Part shown: piece after piece, positions 38,501-48,389 of the stretch
Position numbering within the stretch: position 1 is the stretch's first letter
Layout: each line of letters opens with the position of its first letter
Origin: Nautilus pompilius
Lineage: Eukaryota > Mollusca > Cephalopoda > Nautilida > Nautilidae
Assembly (NCBI GenBank): GCA_018389105.1
Contig: JACATO010000305.1
Coordinates: 124,001 to 188,000, forward strand
DNA: 64,000 nt
Reading direction: 5' to 3'
Notes under the pieces: generated by a model
What the model was told of the DNA's origin: nothing
The model's database searches: none
The model's input: only the letters and a program-made list of their open reading frames with translations
Made by a program: the position numbers and the translations under genes

Positions 38501-41500
38501 GGCACCCTGTTTCTAAATGAACAATTCATGACCATTTTAAAGTCCAAACTCTAACAGACATTTACAAATTGATGGCTATAACAAAAATTGGCCGTAACAG
38601 AAGTCTGCTGAAAGCAAATTTCATCTTAAACAGAATTTTAGTTATTTTAAACTCTCCTCTTTTCTTAGGTGTACTTAATCTTGTTTCTCCAGCCCGTCGT
38701 CACTTCGCCATGTTGGTGGAAGGTGTATGTGCAAAACAGTTCCTTACCTGATGAAAGACTAGTAGTCGAGCTCGCTGCTTGGCAGGAAGGTATTCTGCCA
38801 GCAAGGTGAAGCTAAAAGGAAAACAACAACAATAAGACACCAATTATGCCTCAACTGCAGTAAAATCAGTGATGCGAACGTGGATATGAAATACTGACAA
38901 CCCGCTGATGAAACCACACCTTCACAATAATGGCAGAAAGAAAAGGACAAATGGCAGCAGTTGGTAAGGTTTAAAGGAGACTTACGCTTGAGGAGAGCCG
39001 GCCAGCCCGGCACCAACTAGGCCCCTTAGAATTAAAACCCAGATGAACGTAGGACTCAGTGATGTCAGAATCCCATAGTAGCCAATCCAAACTGCAACAA
39101 TAAACAGTGTCTGCAAGGGAAGCAGCAACCAGGAGACACTGGTAAATTACTGTTGAAAAAAATTTAAATTCTGAAAATATCAACAAAATTTCTACAAAAT
39201 CCATACATGCAAAATTGTTGATCCATCAGATTATATGCGGTGTTCAGTACGTAGACTTTATTAATTGGTTAACAGAGGAAAAATGTAGTCCTTTCTTTTT
39301 CCTAAACCAAATTCCTGCCATTACTTACAATTTTTCTGCCATACAGATCTCCAGACATTCCCCACAATGGAGCCATAATAAGCATCCCAACAAAAACAAC
39401 CTGTGATGAATAAAGGAAAACAGAGATCAATCGCACTGCTGTGTGACGCCGACCTCTCTCAACCAACTTCCTAACTGTCACCATTTTTTTTTCCTTAACT
39501 TATGCTCTTCGCGATTTCTTTTTTCTGTTGCTCCCAGTCTAGTAAAATATCTAGTTTTAAGGATATGTTTAACTCTTTCATCCTCACATAACTGACCACC
39601 TGTGATTAAAAGTTCATAAATGTAATTTTTTTACTGCATCTACAGTTGTCCCATATAACATTGTAATTGCCAATAGATGATATTTTTGCGGATCTCGCCA
39701 CAGGAGATAGGGTAAACCCCCTAATCCGTTAACTCCCTAATGATGCTCATGCCAATATACATGCACCATCATTATATATATAATATACAAAATCCTTCCT
39801 TGAAGCCACAATTATGGCTACCAGATGTATTTGAGTTGGTAAAATGTACATAAGTACGAGAATAGACACAGAGTTAATACTTAACCCATTTCATACCAAT
39901 CATTTTTTTTTTGGTTTTTTTAACAAAACTACCCCCTATCGATACAGCATCAACAGCCCGACGTGAGAGCGACCTCCTGGGTCCTTGGAGCCCCCCTCCG
40001 GTGTCGGGTGGACCGGGCCGCTTGTCGGCTCGACGAATGTCTCTCAATCACGAGGAGGACTCGACAGAGAACAGGCCACCTGTCTTTACGGGTCACAATG
40101 CCATTGAAAGAGCCTTGTTCGGAAGTCAGACTCGCTCAACAACAACAGCATCACCAAAAGAAACACACTCCTAAAGGCCCTATCCAGAAAGAACAATTTA
40201 CAAAGTTAACACTATTGTAATTTATATTCAACAATAGGTTTTAAAAACCCACTGAATACTTTAATTAATGCCCACATTTGTTAAATTAAAAATTACTTTC
40301 TGTAGAGAGAGACACGAAGAAAGAAAAAGACAGTAAACATCCCTCAGTTCTTTGTACTATAAAAGATCAGGTGCAAATCTGACTGAAAAATATCGAACTT
40401 AGCTTTTTTCCCTTCTTTTCATAATGGAAAGCTATCCTCAAAGGGAGCTGACAATATTCATTGATTTTTCACTTATAAAACACTTAAAATGTCTGTGTAA
40501 GCAAAGCTGACTGTTATAAAAGCTAGTTGTTGATAATAGAGAGAAAATTCATTACCGTGCTGATCAGCGCCACCTGCCACTGGTGTAGATGCCATTCACA
40601 CATCAAGACAGGAGAAAGAACTGCCAGCAGCATCATTTCTAAGGCATCAGAAACCTACAAAAAAATAAAATATAAAACATAATTGGACATTTTTTTTTTT
40701 TGGGAGGGGAGGGGTTAATTGTCTACATTCAACTAGACAAATCTGCAAGTGTAATGTATTTAGGCTGGGTAAAAAGGAAACTCAATTTAAATCAAGCATG
40801 TGCTGTAATGGCATTAAGGTTTGCCTCCCTGAATACAAAAGCAAAAGTCCTAGGGCTGCTGTTCAAATTAAACCTGCCCAGTTACAATTAAGTCAGTGCT
40901 GTTTTAGACAGGTTTCACTTGAACAGCATCCAAGTTACTTCCTTTATTGTGAGCAGCAATTTACAAGTCAGTCAATGTTCCACCGCTATCTGTCATTGTT
41001 ATAGTCGATTGTTGTTGTTGTTTGTTAACATTTGTTTTCCTTCCATCGATCCTGTTAAAAAATGGGGGGAATCATCTTGCCTTTTTAACAGGATAGGCGC
41101 TAGTCTTCATTCAAGCCCATCAATACAAGGATTGGGAAGCCATCACAGCTGACCAGAAACAAAACACATGCATGAGAACAGAACAAATGTCTTAGGGAGA
41201 TTGGAAATCGATTTTTCTCTTTCACTGTTTAGCCACAATTCTATCTCTAAAATAAACAAAAAAAAAGAGGAATCAAACAAAAGCTTTCTTTCTCACATCG
41301 AGAGGTTTAGGTAAATTTATAACTGGCATTCTCATTTTCTGCTGCTGACCAAAACAATGCAAGGTTCTAATTGCATCTGTAAAGTTGCAAACGACTCCAA
41401 ACCGATGGTGGGTCCAGAGTTTGGGATAACATAAAATGGCTGCAATAAAATTTAAGCTGTTTAGCAAACTGATCGTCCAGACAGTTACTGCGATTTTGTG

Positions 41501-44500
41501 TCAGTGAATGTTAGCAGTGGCAAAGTCGCTTCTGGCCGTTCTGATAAATATGAAATCCTCAACAGAAAAATTATCAGGCTGATGAGGGAAATGCAAACAA
41601 TAAACAATTTTCTCCATCAAAAAAAAAAAGACTAAAACCCTTGGATTGTCTAGTTTCTGCTGTCATTATTTTAGGAAAGATTACAATGAAGTATTCAAAG
41701 TTTTTTTTTTTTTTTAGGTGAAGAGAAAATATCTAGAATTGGATTCCTTCATGTGCACAAAAACTTGAGGTTTTAGTACACCAGCATACGAGGTCAGATG
41801 TCAGGTAATTCCTCGTCTTCATCAACTGGGTCGTAAACACAAACACTCGGAACATTTTACTGGTAGAAACAACACAGATGGCCCGGTGGTTTTAAGGCAA
41901 AAAGTAGCTTTTTGTTTTTAATATGTGCTTTAAAATTCCATGACCTTCAACCTATATGTCCATCGCAGCTTCCCCTGTTTTGCTGGAAGCACAGCCAGTA
42001 CCATAGTGAAGTTAAAATCTGCTGCTCCATGTCTCTCCCTTAAGTGGTTCAACTTGAACATTTATCACTTCATTAAGAGAAGAGAAAGACAGACAAACTT
42101 ACACTAAACATCCCTGTTAGGAAGTACAGCCTAATCTGAAAGAATCCTAACCCAATGGCTTCAACAGCTTCTTCTACCGTGAATGTCATCTCTCCATCTT
42201 CTGCCAGCAGGTCAGTTAATTCATGAGAATCTGAAAAATTACAATGAAATGGTTGTTGGTTTTTTTTTTTAATGTGTAAAAGCCAACATCGAAAAGTAAA
42301 GAATTTTTTAACCTTATTGTGACCAATTTAAAAAAACAAAGTCCCAGAATCCTATTTTGCAAATGCATGAGAACAAGTAAAGTATGAGCAATTATTCTGG
42401 AAAGTACATGCATGAAAAGAAACATTAAGAAAATTTAAAGTAGCATTTTCTTGTATAAGTATTTATTTCAAATATTTCATATATGAAACATTCAAGCAGC
42501 CAAAATGTTTTTCTGGAAAGTACAAAGGGCATTTAGGGGCACCATGCAGATGTACTAGAGAAAAAAGAAATGAGAAAAACTTCTGAACATGTATAATTTT
42601 AGCATCAAGTCTGAACAGAAATGAATAGCTTGCAGAACATTACAAAGATAAAAGAACAGTTAATTAGGGTACAAACTTTAATTTACGTCTGGCAAAGTGC
42701 AAGGCTACTGATGAAAGTCGTGACCAACTGCATGTAAGGTTTCAGGTGTCATAGGTTGTTGAAAGTTCTCCTGACAGTGGTAGGAGTTGCAAGGAGATTT
42801 GCCAAAGATGTTGATCAGTTTAGCAATGTTGGAAAGTGAGGAGAAACGGGTCAGGCTCCAAGACAGCTGACAGAGTTTCATTGACTATTCTTGGATGCAC
42901 CTGTAATGCCACTTCCTCTCATTCTTGCTTCCATGTGTCAAATTCTCCTTCTAACTTCTTAGGAATAGAATTTGATGCATTCTGTGATGATCTACACAAA
43001 GGAAGCCTGCATGTGCAGTAACCTGATAACAAATACTGCAGTTTCATATATGGCCTTTGAACCTTGGCGCTGATAAGGTAATCAATGTTAAAGAATTAAC
43101 ACAGGGGCTGCAACAGTATTTGTCAGCCCTATCAGAAAAGTGGTAGTCTGTTCCTTTAGCGTCCAGTGAACACTGGAACCTTTATGTCAAACTTGTGATC
43201 TTCAGCCAACTTCTTTTCCTTCTGAAAATCATGTGAACTTTATCCCAGCAGACACTGTTCCATTGTCTGTGACTGACTTGACAGCTTGCACAGGCTCAGT
43301 ACTTTTAGACTGCAGCTGTTAAGCTTGTGCAGTCCACGCATAGGAGCGACAGCCACGAAAACAGTCTACAGCAAAGGGTAGAAAGATGCGTTGCTGCTTT
43401 TCTTTGTTGTCCGTCCGTTTCCGCTTTCTGAAATGGTTCCAAAAGCTGCAGCTACTGATTTTAAAATTTCCACAAATAAAAAAATATTGACAGATTTGCG
43501 TCTTTCCACCGAAAATCTCACACATGACGACTTGAGCCCGGATTAGGGAGTTTTTGTGAAGCATTCTTGCAGCTGATTTGGTCATTTTACTGATGTGTGG
43601 GAGAAGAGAGAAAACAAACTTCACCACCCCCCCCCTTGTTCCCTCTGTGACACCTGTGGTGCAGTTTACAACCAGGTTGAGAACATACCTTGCACGGTGT
43701 GTAAAAGCTACTACACACACATATTTCTGATAGCAACTTTAACTCTTTTAAGGTTCCCAATCAGTGTAGCCTTGACCCGCATGTGAGATGTGTCCCTTCT
43801 GTTTTTTTTAACACAAACTTTCTAAAATCATCTGCAATTCTGGCCACAGTACAACCGCTAAGATTCATAAAGGCCAGCAAGATTTCATGGCAAAGCTGCA
43901 TTCTGTCTGTGTGAAACAGCCTGCAGCCTCATCTGCGAAAAACACCATAAATCCTGACCTAAAATCTTTAGCAGGACCTTCAGTGACGAAGTTGTCAATT
44001 TCTTTGATGATGAAATTCTCTGTTTACCAAGTTTGCTGAAACAGTCATCAGACCCATACAAAGAAAACACCTCCAAACTCAACATGGAATATTCAAGTTG
44101 CTTTAAGATCGTCATCATTCTCTCAGATAAAGCTGTACACACCCCCATCTTGGTGTGCTGCAGCCTGATGCTATTGGATGGTGTATTTCAGGTGTTTTCT
44201 TTTGCACAAAGTTCAGAAGATCACTACATGCACCAATGGCATTTTTGTGATACTACATTGTTACCTGTTTGAATGGGCACTGAAAATTTCTTTTCCCTGA
44301 TAGTACTTCATAACTGGATCGGTAACTAAGCTTTCTAAATGCTGAGTCTTTTGCTTTCCAGCACTGTCTGGTGCAGAGAGTGAACAATATTTAATATACA
44401 AACTGTTTCAGTAACAGACCAGCATCATCAATCTCTAAATCAGAGCCAGGGCCCGTTCAATGATGGCAGATGAACTTTGAGTTCAGATGGCAAAGATGCT

Positions 44501-47500
44501 TTTGTCAATGACAATCATTGTACATTCATTTAGGGACACACTTGCTTCTGAATGGTCGGCAGACCCGGTGAGTGTGGGCTCTCTTTAGTTCTCTCTTCTT
44601 TGCCTAGCTTCCTTCCTTTGGCAGCTTTTTTGTCATTACCCACAACGATTGCTTCAGTTGGATGACTCAGAAAAGTCAAAAGTGAAGCAGTTCTCTCTGC
44701 ACTTTCTGCAAGCAGATGATGTTTCCTGAAGTAATGAAAGCTTAAAACTTCCATAAGGCAAAATAAACTCATTGATATTATTCACAAATGTAAACATCAG
44801 CAAAACAGCTGCTACTGCATAAAACAGCTGGCTGCTTTCAAAACAACTGAAAATTATCCACCAGTGCTCACAATAGCAGATTATACACATTACCACTAAA
44901 GTATACCATTTACTTGAAGTACTATAGCATAATACAGAGAGATGGCATAGATAAGGAAATTACTTTTAAAGCATTTTAGATTATTAACAAACCACTTGAT
45001 TCTCCAGTTTTCAGTAAAATCATACAAAGATCCAGTGCCAAACATTTCATGTAGAGATCCAGCACTGAGCATTTCGCAGGACGAGCAAGTGTTGAGCATT
45101 TAAAACACGAGTGAAGGTTTCAAGTTAGGCCTCTGATACATATCTTCTTATCTCGGTGAAGTGACGAATAGCAATGTAATAACAAACTGAGATGGAGGAG
45201 TAAATTCAGTTCAGCGTTACGATTTAAAAGCAGACATTAGCAAAAAAAATAACTTACCTCCTTCCTGGCTGAGTTTTTGATATGTGGTGTTGCAGCTAGA
45301 ATTCTGGTTTTTAGACCACAGCCTCCATACTCTTAACCAGGAGAGCCAGCGAGAAAAGGTCTGACGGGGTATTTTTCTGAAATCATATAGAACAATGACA
45401 GGTCTATGAAATAAAGTTTATTGATTGTTGTTGTTCACACACCACACACACAACCCATGACAGAGAGGCAAAAACGCAAGGAGGAAATCCAGTCACGTTC
45501 CAATTCTGCAACAGCCTAATGCTCAATCCTTCCAATGATAACTGGCTGCCACATCAAACTGCAGCAGAGGGCTAAGCAAAAATCTCCACCAGAAACAATT
45601 ATTTTGGGATGTAGGAAAGCAGAGGAGCCCAGATGAAACCTACATGGCTGGGAAAGACTACCAAGAAGAAACTATGCCACCAGTCATGTCCGTTGTTTCT
45701 TCTTAAATGAGATAAAGTCATCTCTGCGATTTTCTGCTCTGATCCAACCACTGAGTGGCTGACCAATTTCCATTATATGCTCCAGGATTATTCCATGTCT
45801 CTGGGGTAAATAAGTTTTGATGTACTAGAAATTTGTGATTTCCTTAAAAAATACACTTTCTATAGTAGCTAATTATGAGCTTAAAACAGATAAACAATTA
45901 GTAATTAAGTTTAATTACTTAACACTTAAAAGCAGTTTAGTCTGGAGTCTGGCCAGTTGTTTTTCCCAGTGGCCAACATCAGACATTCTTAGTTCTACAA
46001 TGAACTCAGAAAAACTCTGATCCTAAAAGATACAACAAAACAATGTGTCGTACAGTTTGTTCTTGAACAAACTCCTAAGACCATTCAGTATATACAATAT
46101 AGTAGGTTAATCAATACAGCCTGTTTGCTGGAAAGTTCAAAGTCAATATGTTGCAGTGTGTACACACAAAAGGTTTCCACACTGAGTGAGCAACACTGAG
46201 CTCCTTCCATTCTATTAAAGGTAAAGTAGTCCATTTGAGGTGGTAAGTCTTGAGCCAGTATTTTAACCCTTTATTAATTTTTTACTTATAAATATATTTC
46301 TATTGCTCAAGTATGTTTTTTTTTTTCTTTCATACTTAAAAACCTTATTAATAGAAACTTCAAGAGAACAGATACGATTGGTTATCTGAAGACATCTTTG
46401 ACAACTTTTGGGGCACACACCCCTTACCCCAGAACCATCATTTCAGGTTGTCCATCTTTCCAGACTTAAGACATTACGGCTATTTGTGCTCTGCACCAGA
46501 TAATTCACAATCCCAGGTCAGCTCATCTTCAGTGGTTCTGTAGTCCTATGTATCTGACTCAGTAGATAAATCCCACCACAAAATTATAAAAATCTATGAA
46601 CAAACACTGGTCTCGAGCCCCTAAAGCTGGGCAAACATAAACATAATACTTTCTTAGTGACTGGTTAAACAGCTTTCCACAAACAAGCTTTAATTGATTT
46701 TTACATGTTCACTACAAAGTTTTACAGTGAATTAATTTACCACTCAAACATGTCAGTTCTCACGTTCTGACAAAGATGAATGCTGAAACATGTTTACAGT
46801 CACTCCACTGGTTTTATTCTGTAACAAATACAATTAATGTTGTGACGCTGCTTTTGTGTGTTATGTAGTTTGTTACAGCAGGAAAATTTATTAAAAATAA
46901 ACATGTAACCTGTTGTTTAAACTTGCATGACATTGATATTTGTGTTCTTATGATGCTAATGTTAGTACGAGTACTTGGTATAAAAAAGGCTGTCGACTAA
47001 AGCACTTTTAAACTGGCTGATTGATGTAGATATCTATTTTAGTATCTGTTCATGATTCCTTCTATCGAGTCAAGCTGACCAGCTCCTTTTAAGGTCATAC
47101 AAACCCAAGCAAGCAGCCTCTTGGTTATCACCACACAATTTTCATTAAATTCTTCTCCAGACAAAAGTTTTACCATCTGAGGGGAAAAAAAAACAGGAAG
47201 GAAGGTGATGACTCTCATCATCAATAAATCTTTAACGCTGGATACGATCCTCTTATATCTTGCTATCTATTCCTTCCTGTTTGGAGACTAATGATGGCTT
47301 CTTCACTCTTCGCCAGCCATTTGGAAACCCATGCCCTAGTTTTCTTCTCTCTTTCTTTGCCATTCTCTTTATTTTTCCGTCTGTTCTCTCACTTGTCTAT
47401 CTTGAATGACCATTTCCTAGCTTGTTAATTGCGCTTTTAGACGATCTGAACTCGATCCATTCTCCTCCTGCAGTTACCGTTTTCAAAGCTCCTAAACAAA

Positions 47501-48388
47501 CTCTTCACCTATCTTTTTTTTTTTTTTTTTTTTCCAATCATGTTCAAATATAAACAAATCTCAGTCTGGTTAAATATTTACTTATCACTAATGTTTATCC
47601 TGCAGTCAACAAACTCTGATCTTCAATATCTGACTGACAGTTCACACATTTATATTAATGAAAGTTTATCTAGATGCTAACAGGAGACAGTCCACAAGAT
47701 AAACTTGGGTACACTTAGGCAAGCAACATATGCAACCCAGCTATTTACACAGTTTAAATTGATTTTTAATATTTAAAGGCCTGCATTCCAGTCTAATCTA
47801 TACAAGTTCTGCCCTGGGTTGAGAGCCTCCAAAACTGCTAATAAGACTTCAGGCTAAAAATCTTAAAAAAAAAGAAATAGACAAGTTTCACAACACTGGC
47901 AGCCTGTAGGATACATACAGTCTGATGATGCAAACTCCGTGAGTTTTAGAAATTAAAATATCTAACCAGTTTATTTCCTAAAAATATCTGAGATCCAAAA
48001 CTATGGTGTGTTAAATTACACACGCGTCTGGGTGAATCGAAGCAGATTTTCAGACAAATGAGTTATGCTAATGTGGTTTAAGCAGCTTTTTCTTTCAAAT
48101 ACTAGGGGGAGGGGGGCGTTCAAATAAAACCCGTCCGGATCCCCTCGCGGCGATGTCACTCTTCAGCCGGGTTTTATTTGAACGCCCTAAACACAGGTGT
48201 TTATGGTTGGTTTCGCATAACCCAGTAGATGAACTCGGGGGAGGGGAGGGGAGGGGAGGGAGGAGGGGGGGACACCCCAGATAACCGCCGGAAGCATTCT
48301 TAGATACGTTCGTGGAATCTGACCACCCACCACCCCCCCCTCAGCAACCTGCTTACCGTTTATTCCACACACCGCCGACTGGCTCCAT
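23492..48388 (-). CDS. SVOPL: SVOPL/SVOP-like major facilitator transporter (15 coding exons)
   Basis: Coding exons, in order: 48388-48357, 45376-45258, 42230-42103, 40654-40556, 39400-39329, 39110-38986, 38811-38748, 36683-36558, 36012-35884, 35045-34874, 31745-31653, 31391-31198, 26888-26799, 25190-25077, 23509-23492. All phases join to one 524-residue frame, close to human SVOP and SVOPL. The protein should be a 12-helix MFS carrier of the synaptic-vesicle-2-related group; the substrate is unknown. Diagnostic stretches include [13 protein letters not shown] before helix 1, [12 protein letters not shown], the loop 2-3 motif [22 protein letters not shown] after helix 6, EHIGRRK in loop 8-9, [18 protein letters not shown], and LLPIETKGR at the end. 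KYLRTTLQIW-type sequence in exon 10 and the AEVYPTTVR run are closer to SVOPL than SVOP, but the choice is not certain. The ATG lies in a CpG-rich promoter. Confidence 0.88.
25077..25190 (-). CDS. SVOPL: SVOPL-like exon 14 (helix 12)
   Basis: Thirty-eight codons with acceptor TTTCCAG and donor CCG/GTATGT. It encodes the hydrophobic helix [18 protein letters not shown] followed by [10 protein letters not shown], the family's C-terminal signature. The donor runs straight into a (GTT)n tract. Confidence 0.88.
25275..25700. mobile_element. Possible pogo/Tigger-like or other MITE fragment
   Basis: Poly-C followed by ACTCGCGGCCCCGGTTATTC and more TCGCGG-type words, then paired GCCAATCAG/CTGATTGGC words, resembles ends of Tigger-type elements. 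No matching right end or target duplication was found. It is GC-richer than the surrounding SVOPL intron. Confidence 0.3.
25981..25996. repeat. Perfect 16-bp palindrome with central CACGTG
   Basis: TCAGCCACGTGGCTGA equals its own reverse complement and contains an E-box. It is inside SVOPL intron 13 in a GC-richer patch (about 25960-26110). Confidence 0.9.
26799..26888 (-). CDS. SVOPL: SVOPL-like exon 13
   Basis: Thirty codons, phase 0/0: [20 protein letters not shown] then [10 protein letters not shown]. This is the highly conserved helix 10-11 region of SVOP-family carriers. Acceptor is TTAACAG and donor CAG/GTAAAG. Confidence 0.92.
28720..30006 (+). mobile_element. mariner element, TIRs intact, transposase broken
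   Basis: Terminal repeats TCAGGTTGTTACAAAAG at the left and its near-complement CTTTTGTAACAACCGAA at the right are each bounded by TA (28718-28719 and 30007-30008). The length of 1287 bp is typical of mariner. It lies antisense within SVOPL intron 12. Confidence 0.9.
28850..29932 (+). pseudogene. mariner transposase pseudogene
   Basis: Plus-strand fragments carry a mariner HTH region near 29060-29250, with [10 protein letters not shown]-like wording split between frames. They also carry IITCDEKW at about 29345 (first catalytic Asp), a [13 protein letters not shown]-like block where the second Asp is not seen, [10 protein letters not shown] at about 29630 (third Asp), and [20 protein letters not shown] at about 29717. 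The end [13 protein letters not shown] is out of frame. Several frameshifts and lost residues make it inactive. Confidence 0.85.
31198..31391 (-). CDS. SVOPL: SVOPL-like exon 12
   Basis: 194 bp between TTTCAG and GAG/GTAAGT. It encodes [20 protein letters not shown], the MFS loop 8-9 motif, then a hydrophobic helix and [16 protein letters not shown], which matches SVOP helix 10. Confidence 0.92.
31653..31745 (-). CDS. SVOPL: SVOPL-like exon 11
   Basis: 93 bp between GTTCAG and TTTG/GTAAGT, reading [20 protein letters not shown] then [11 protein letters not shown]. This is the large extracellular/lumenal loop with paired cysteines, followed by the start of helix 8. Confidence 0.88.
32690..33890 (-). 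pseudogene. Tigger/pogo-type (DDE_1, CENP-B-like) transposase fossil
   Basis: Minus-strand fragments follow the order of a Tigger transposase. They are [10 protein letters not shown] (about 33.83 kb), DEAFTHWFK (33.66), [11 protein letters not shown] (33.53), [19 protein letters not shown] (33.25), [13 protein letters not shown] with the second-Asp block (33.10) and [13 protein letters not shown] (33.02). Stops and frame changes are frequent, and no clear first catalytic block or TIR was seen. It lies in SVOPL intron 10 and in the same orientation as the gene. Confidence 0.75.
34769..34808. repeat. Tandem duplication of about 20 bp
   Basis: AAAGGTTTTCTCAGTTATAC occurs twice in a row next to the SVOPL exon 10 donor side of the intron. 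Confidence 0.9.
34874..35045 (-). CDS. SVOPL: SVOPL-like exon 10
   Basis: 172 bp between TTTACAG and G/GTAAGA. The frame [20 protein letters not shown] then MWLIW spans the cytoplasmic loop into helix 7, and [10 protein letters not shown] follows. A Ser-rich patch (GCSSSSSLG) begins the loop. The acceptor tract merges with a (GT)n repeat. Confidence 0.9.
35884..36012 (-). CDS. SVOPL: SVOPL-like exon 9
   Basis: Forty-three codons, [20 protein letters not shown] to GRLVMSSA, ending at GCT/GTGAGT. This is the PES-R motif after helix 6 and the central cytoplasmic loop. The acceptor pyrimidine tract is a (TTG)n microsatellite. Confidence 0.9.
36558..36683 (-). CDS. SVOPL: SVOPL-like exon 8
   Basis: Forty-two codons between GGTCAG and [29 protein letters not shown], then [20 protein letters not shown], then IN. 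These are helices 5 and 6 with the family GWRWL motif. Confidence 0.92.
36684..38747. other. SVOPL intron 7
   Basis: AT-rich; nothing recognisable beyond homopolymers. Confidence 0.6.
38748..38811 (-). CDS. SVOPL: SVOPL-like exon 7
   Basis: 64 bp between CTTTTAG and CAG/GTAAGG, coding (A)[21 protein letters not shown]. It corresponds to the conserved AEFLP-R segment after helix 4. Confidence 0.92.
38986..39110 (-). CDS. SVOPL: SVOPL-like exon 6
   Basis: 125 bp between CTTGCAG and GC/GTAAGT. It reads [20 protein letters not shown], then [20 protein letters not shown] and Q. These are helices 3 and 4 with the RGLVG motif. Confidence 0.92.
39329..39400 (-). CDS. SVOPL: SVOPL-like exon 5
   Basis: Twenty-four codons, [20 protein letters not shown] then GRKI, between ATCACAG and ATT/GTAAGT. 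It carries the MFS hallmark G-x3-D-x2-G-R-K. Confidence 0.93.
39940..40140. other. CpG-rich patch inside SVOPL intron 4
   Basis: A roughly 200-bp GC- and CpG-rich stretch in an AT-rich intron, open in one plus-strand frame ([20 protein letters not shown]...). No family is recognised; it may be a fragment of a retroelement, a pseudogene or an insertion. Confidence 0.35.
40556..40654 (-). CDS. SVOPL: SVOPL-like exon 4
   Basis: Thirty-three codons between TTTGTAG and [29 protein letters not shown] then [13 protein letters not shown]. The DA-EMM and CEW blocks are typical of helix 1 and the first lumenal loop in SVOP proteins. Confidence 0.92.
40655..42102. other. SVOPL intron 3
   Basis: AT-rich, with homopolymers; no coding signal in the needed phase. 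Confidence 0.6.
42103..42230 (-). CDS. SVOPL: SVOPL-like exon 3
   Basis: 128 bp between TTTTTCAG and AGT/GTAAGT, reading [20 protein letters not shown], then [20 protein letters not shown] and FS. The TFTVE-AVE-IG-G motif immediately before helix 1 identifies the family. Confidence 0.92.
42660..44780 (-). other. Unidentified cluster of broken minus-strand frames
   Basis: SVOPL intron 2 carries a set of longer minus-strand frames (44772-44530, 44148-43885, 43720-43319), with more normal base composition than the flanks. Fragments include [40 protein letters not shown] and [13 protein letters not shown]. They look like one decayed protein-coding element, probably a transposon or retrogene. I cannot name the family. 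Confidence 0.4.
45258..45376 (-). CDS. SVOPL: SVOPL-like exon 2
   Basis: 119 bp between ATTTCAG and GAG/GTAAGT. It reads [20 protein letters not shown] then [19 protein letters not shown], a basic, Trp-rich cytoplasmic N-terminus. Sequence is not conserved, but both phases fit. Confidence 0.72.
45609..45650. repeat. Diverged copy of SINE core module
   Basis: GATGTAGGAAAGCAGAGGAG followed by CCCAGATGAAACC parallels the module at 15111. It is probably a SINE relic. Confidence 0.3.
48114..48187. repeat. Perfect 20-bp inverted repeat with 34-bp loop
   Basis: GGGCGTTCAAATAAAACCCG at 48114-48133 is exactly complementary to 48168-48187. The loop (48134-48167) is GC-rich. It lies about 170 bp inside SVOPL intron 1. 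Confidence 0.95.
48236..48265. repeat. (GGGGA)n purine tract
   Basis: GGGGAGGGGAGGGGAGGGAG-type run on the plus strand, a potential G-quadruplex, within the SVOPL promoter region. Confidence 0.9.
48357..48388 (-). CDS. SVOPL: SVOPL-like exon 1 (start codon)
   Basis: ATG at 48388 gives [10 protein letters not shown] plus CG before a GTAAGC donor. CG joins the A of exon 2 to form arginine, in perfect phase. The location in a CpG island supports a first exon, though the sequence itself is not conserved. Confidence 0.6.
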
Positions 48389-48389
48389 C

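Larger units (their letters stand above)
45377..48356. other. SVOPL intron 1
   Basis: AT-rich for most of its length, with an exon-like frame at 47042-47174 and a perfect inverted repeat at 48114-48187. Otherwise nothing recognised. Confidence 0.6.

Noticed and set aside
46440-46640. GGGGCTCGAGACCAG on the minus strand as a Pol III B box
   Set aside because: No A box at suitable spacing.
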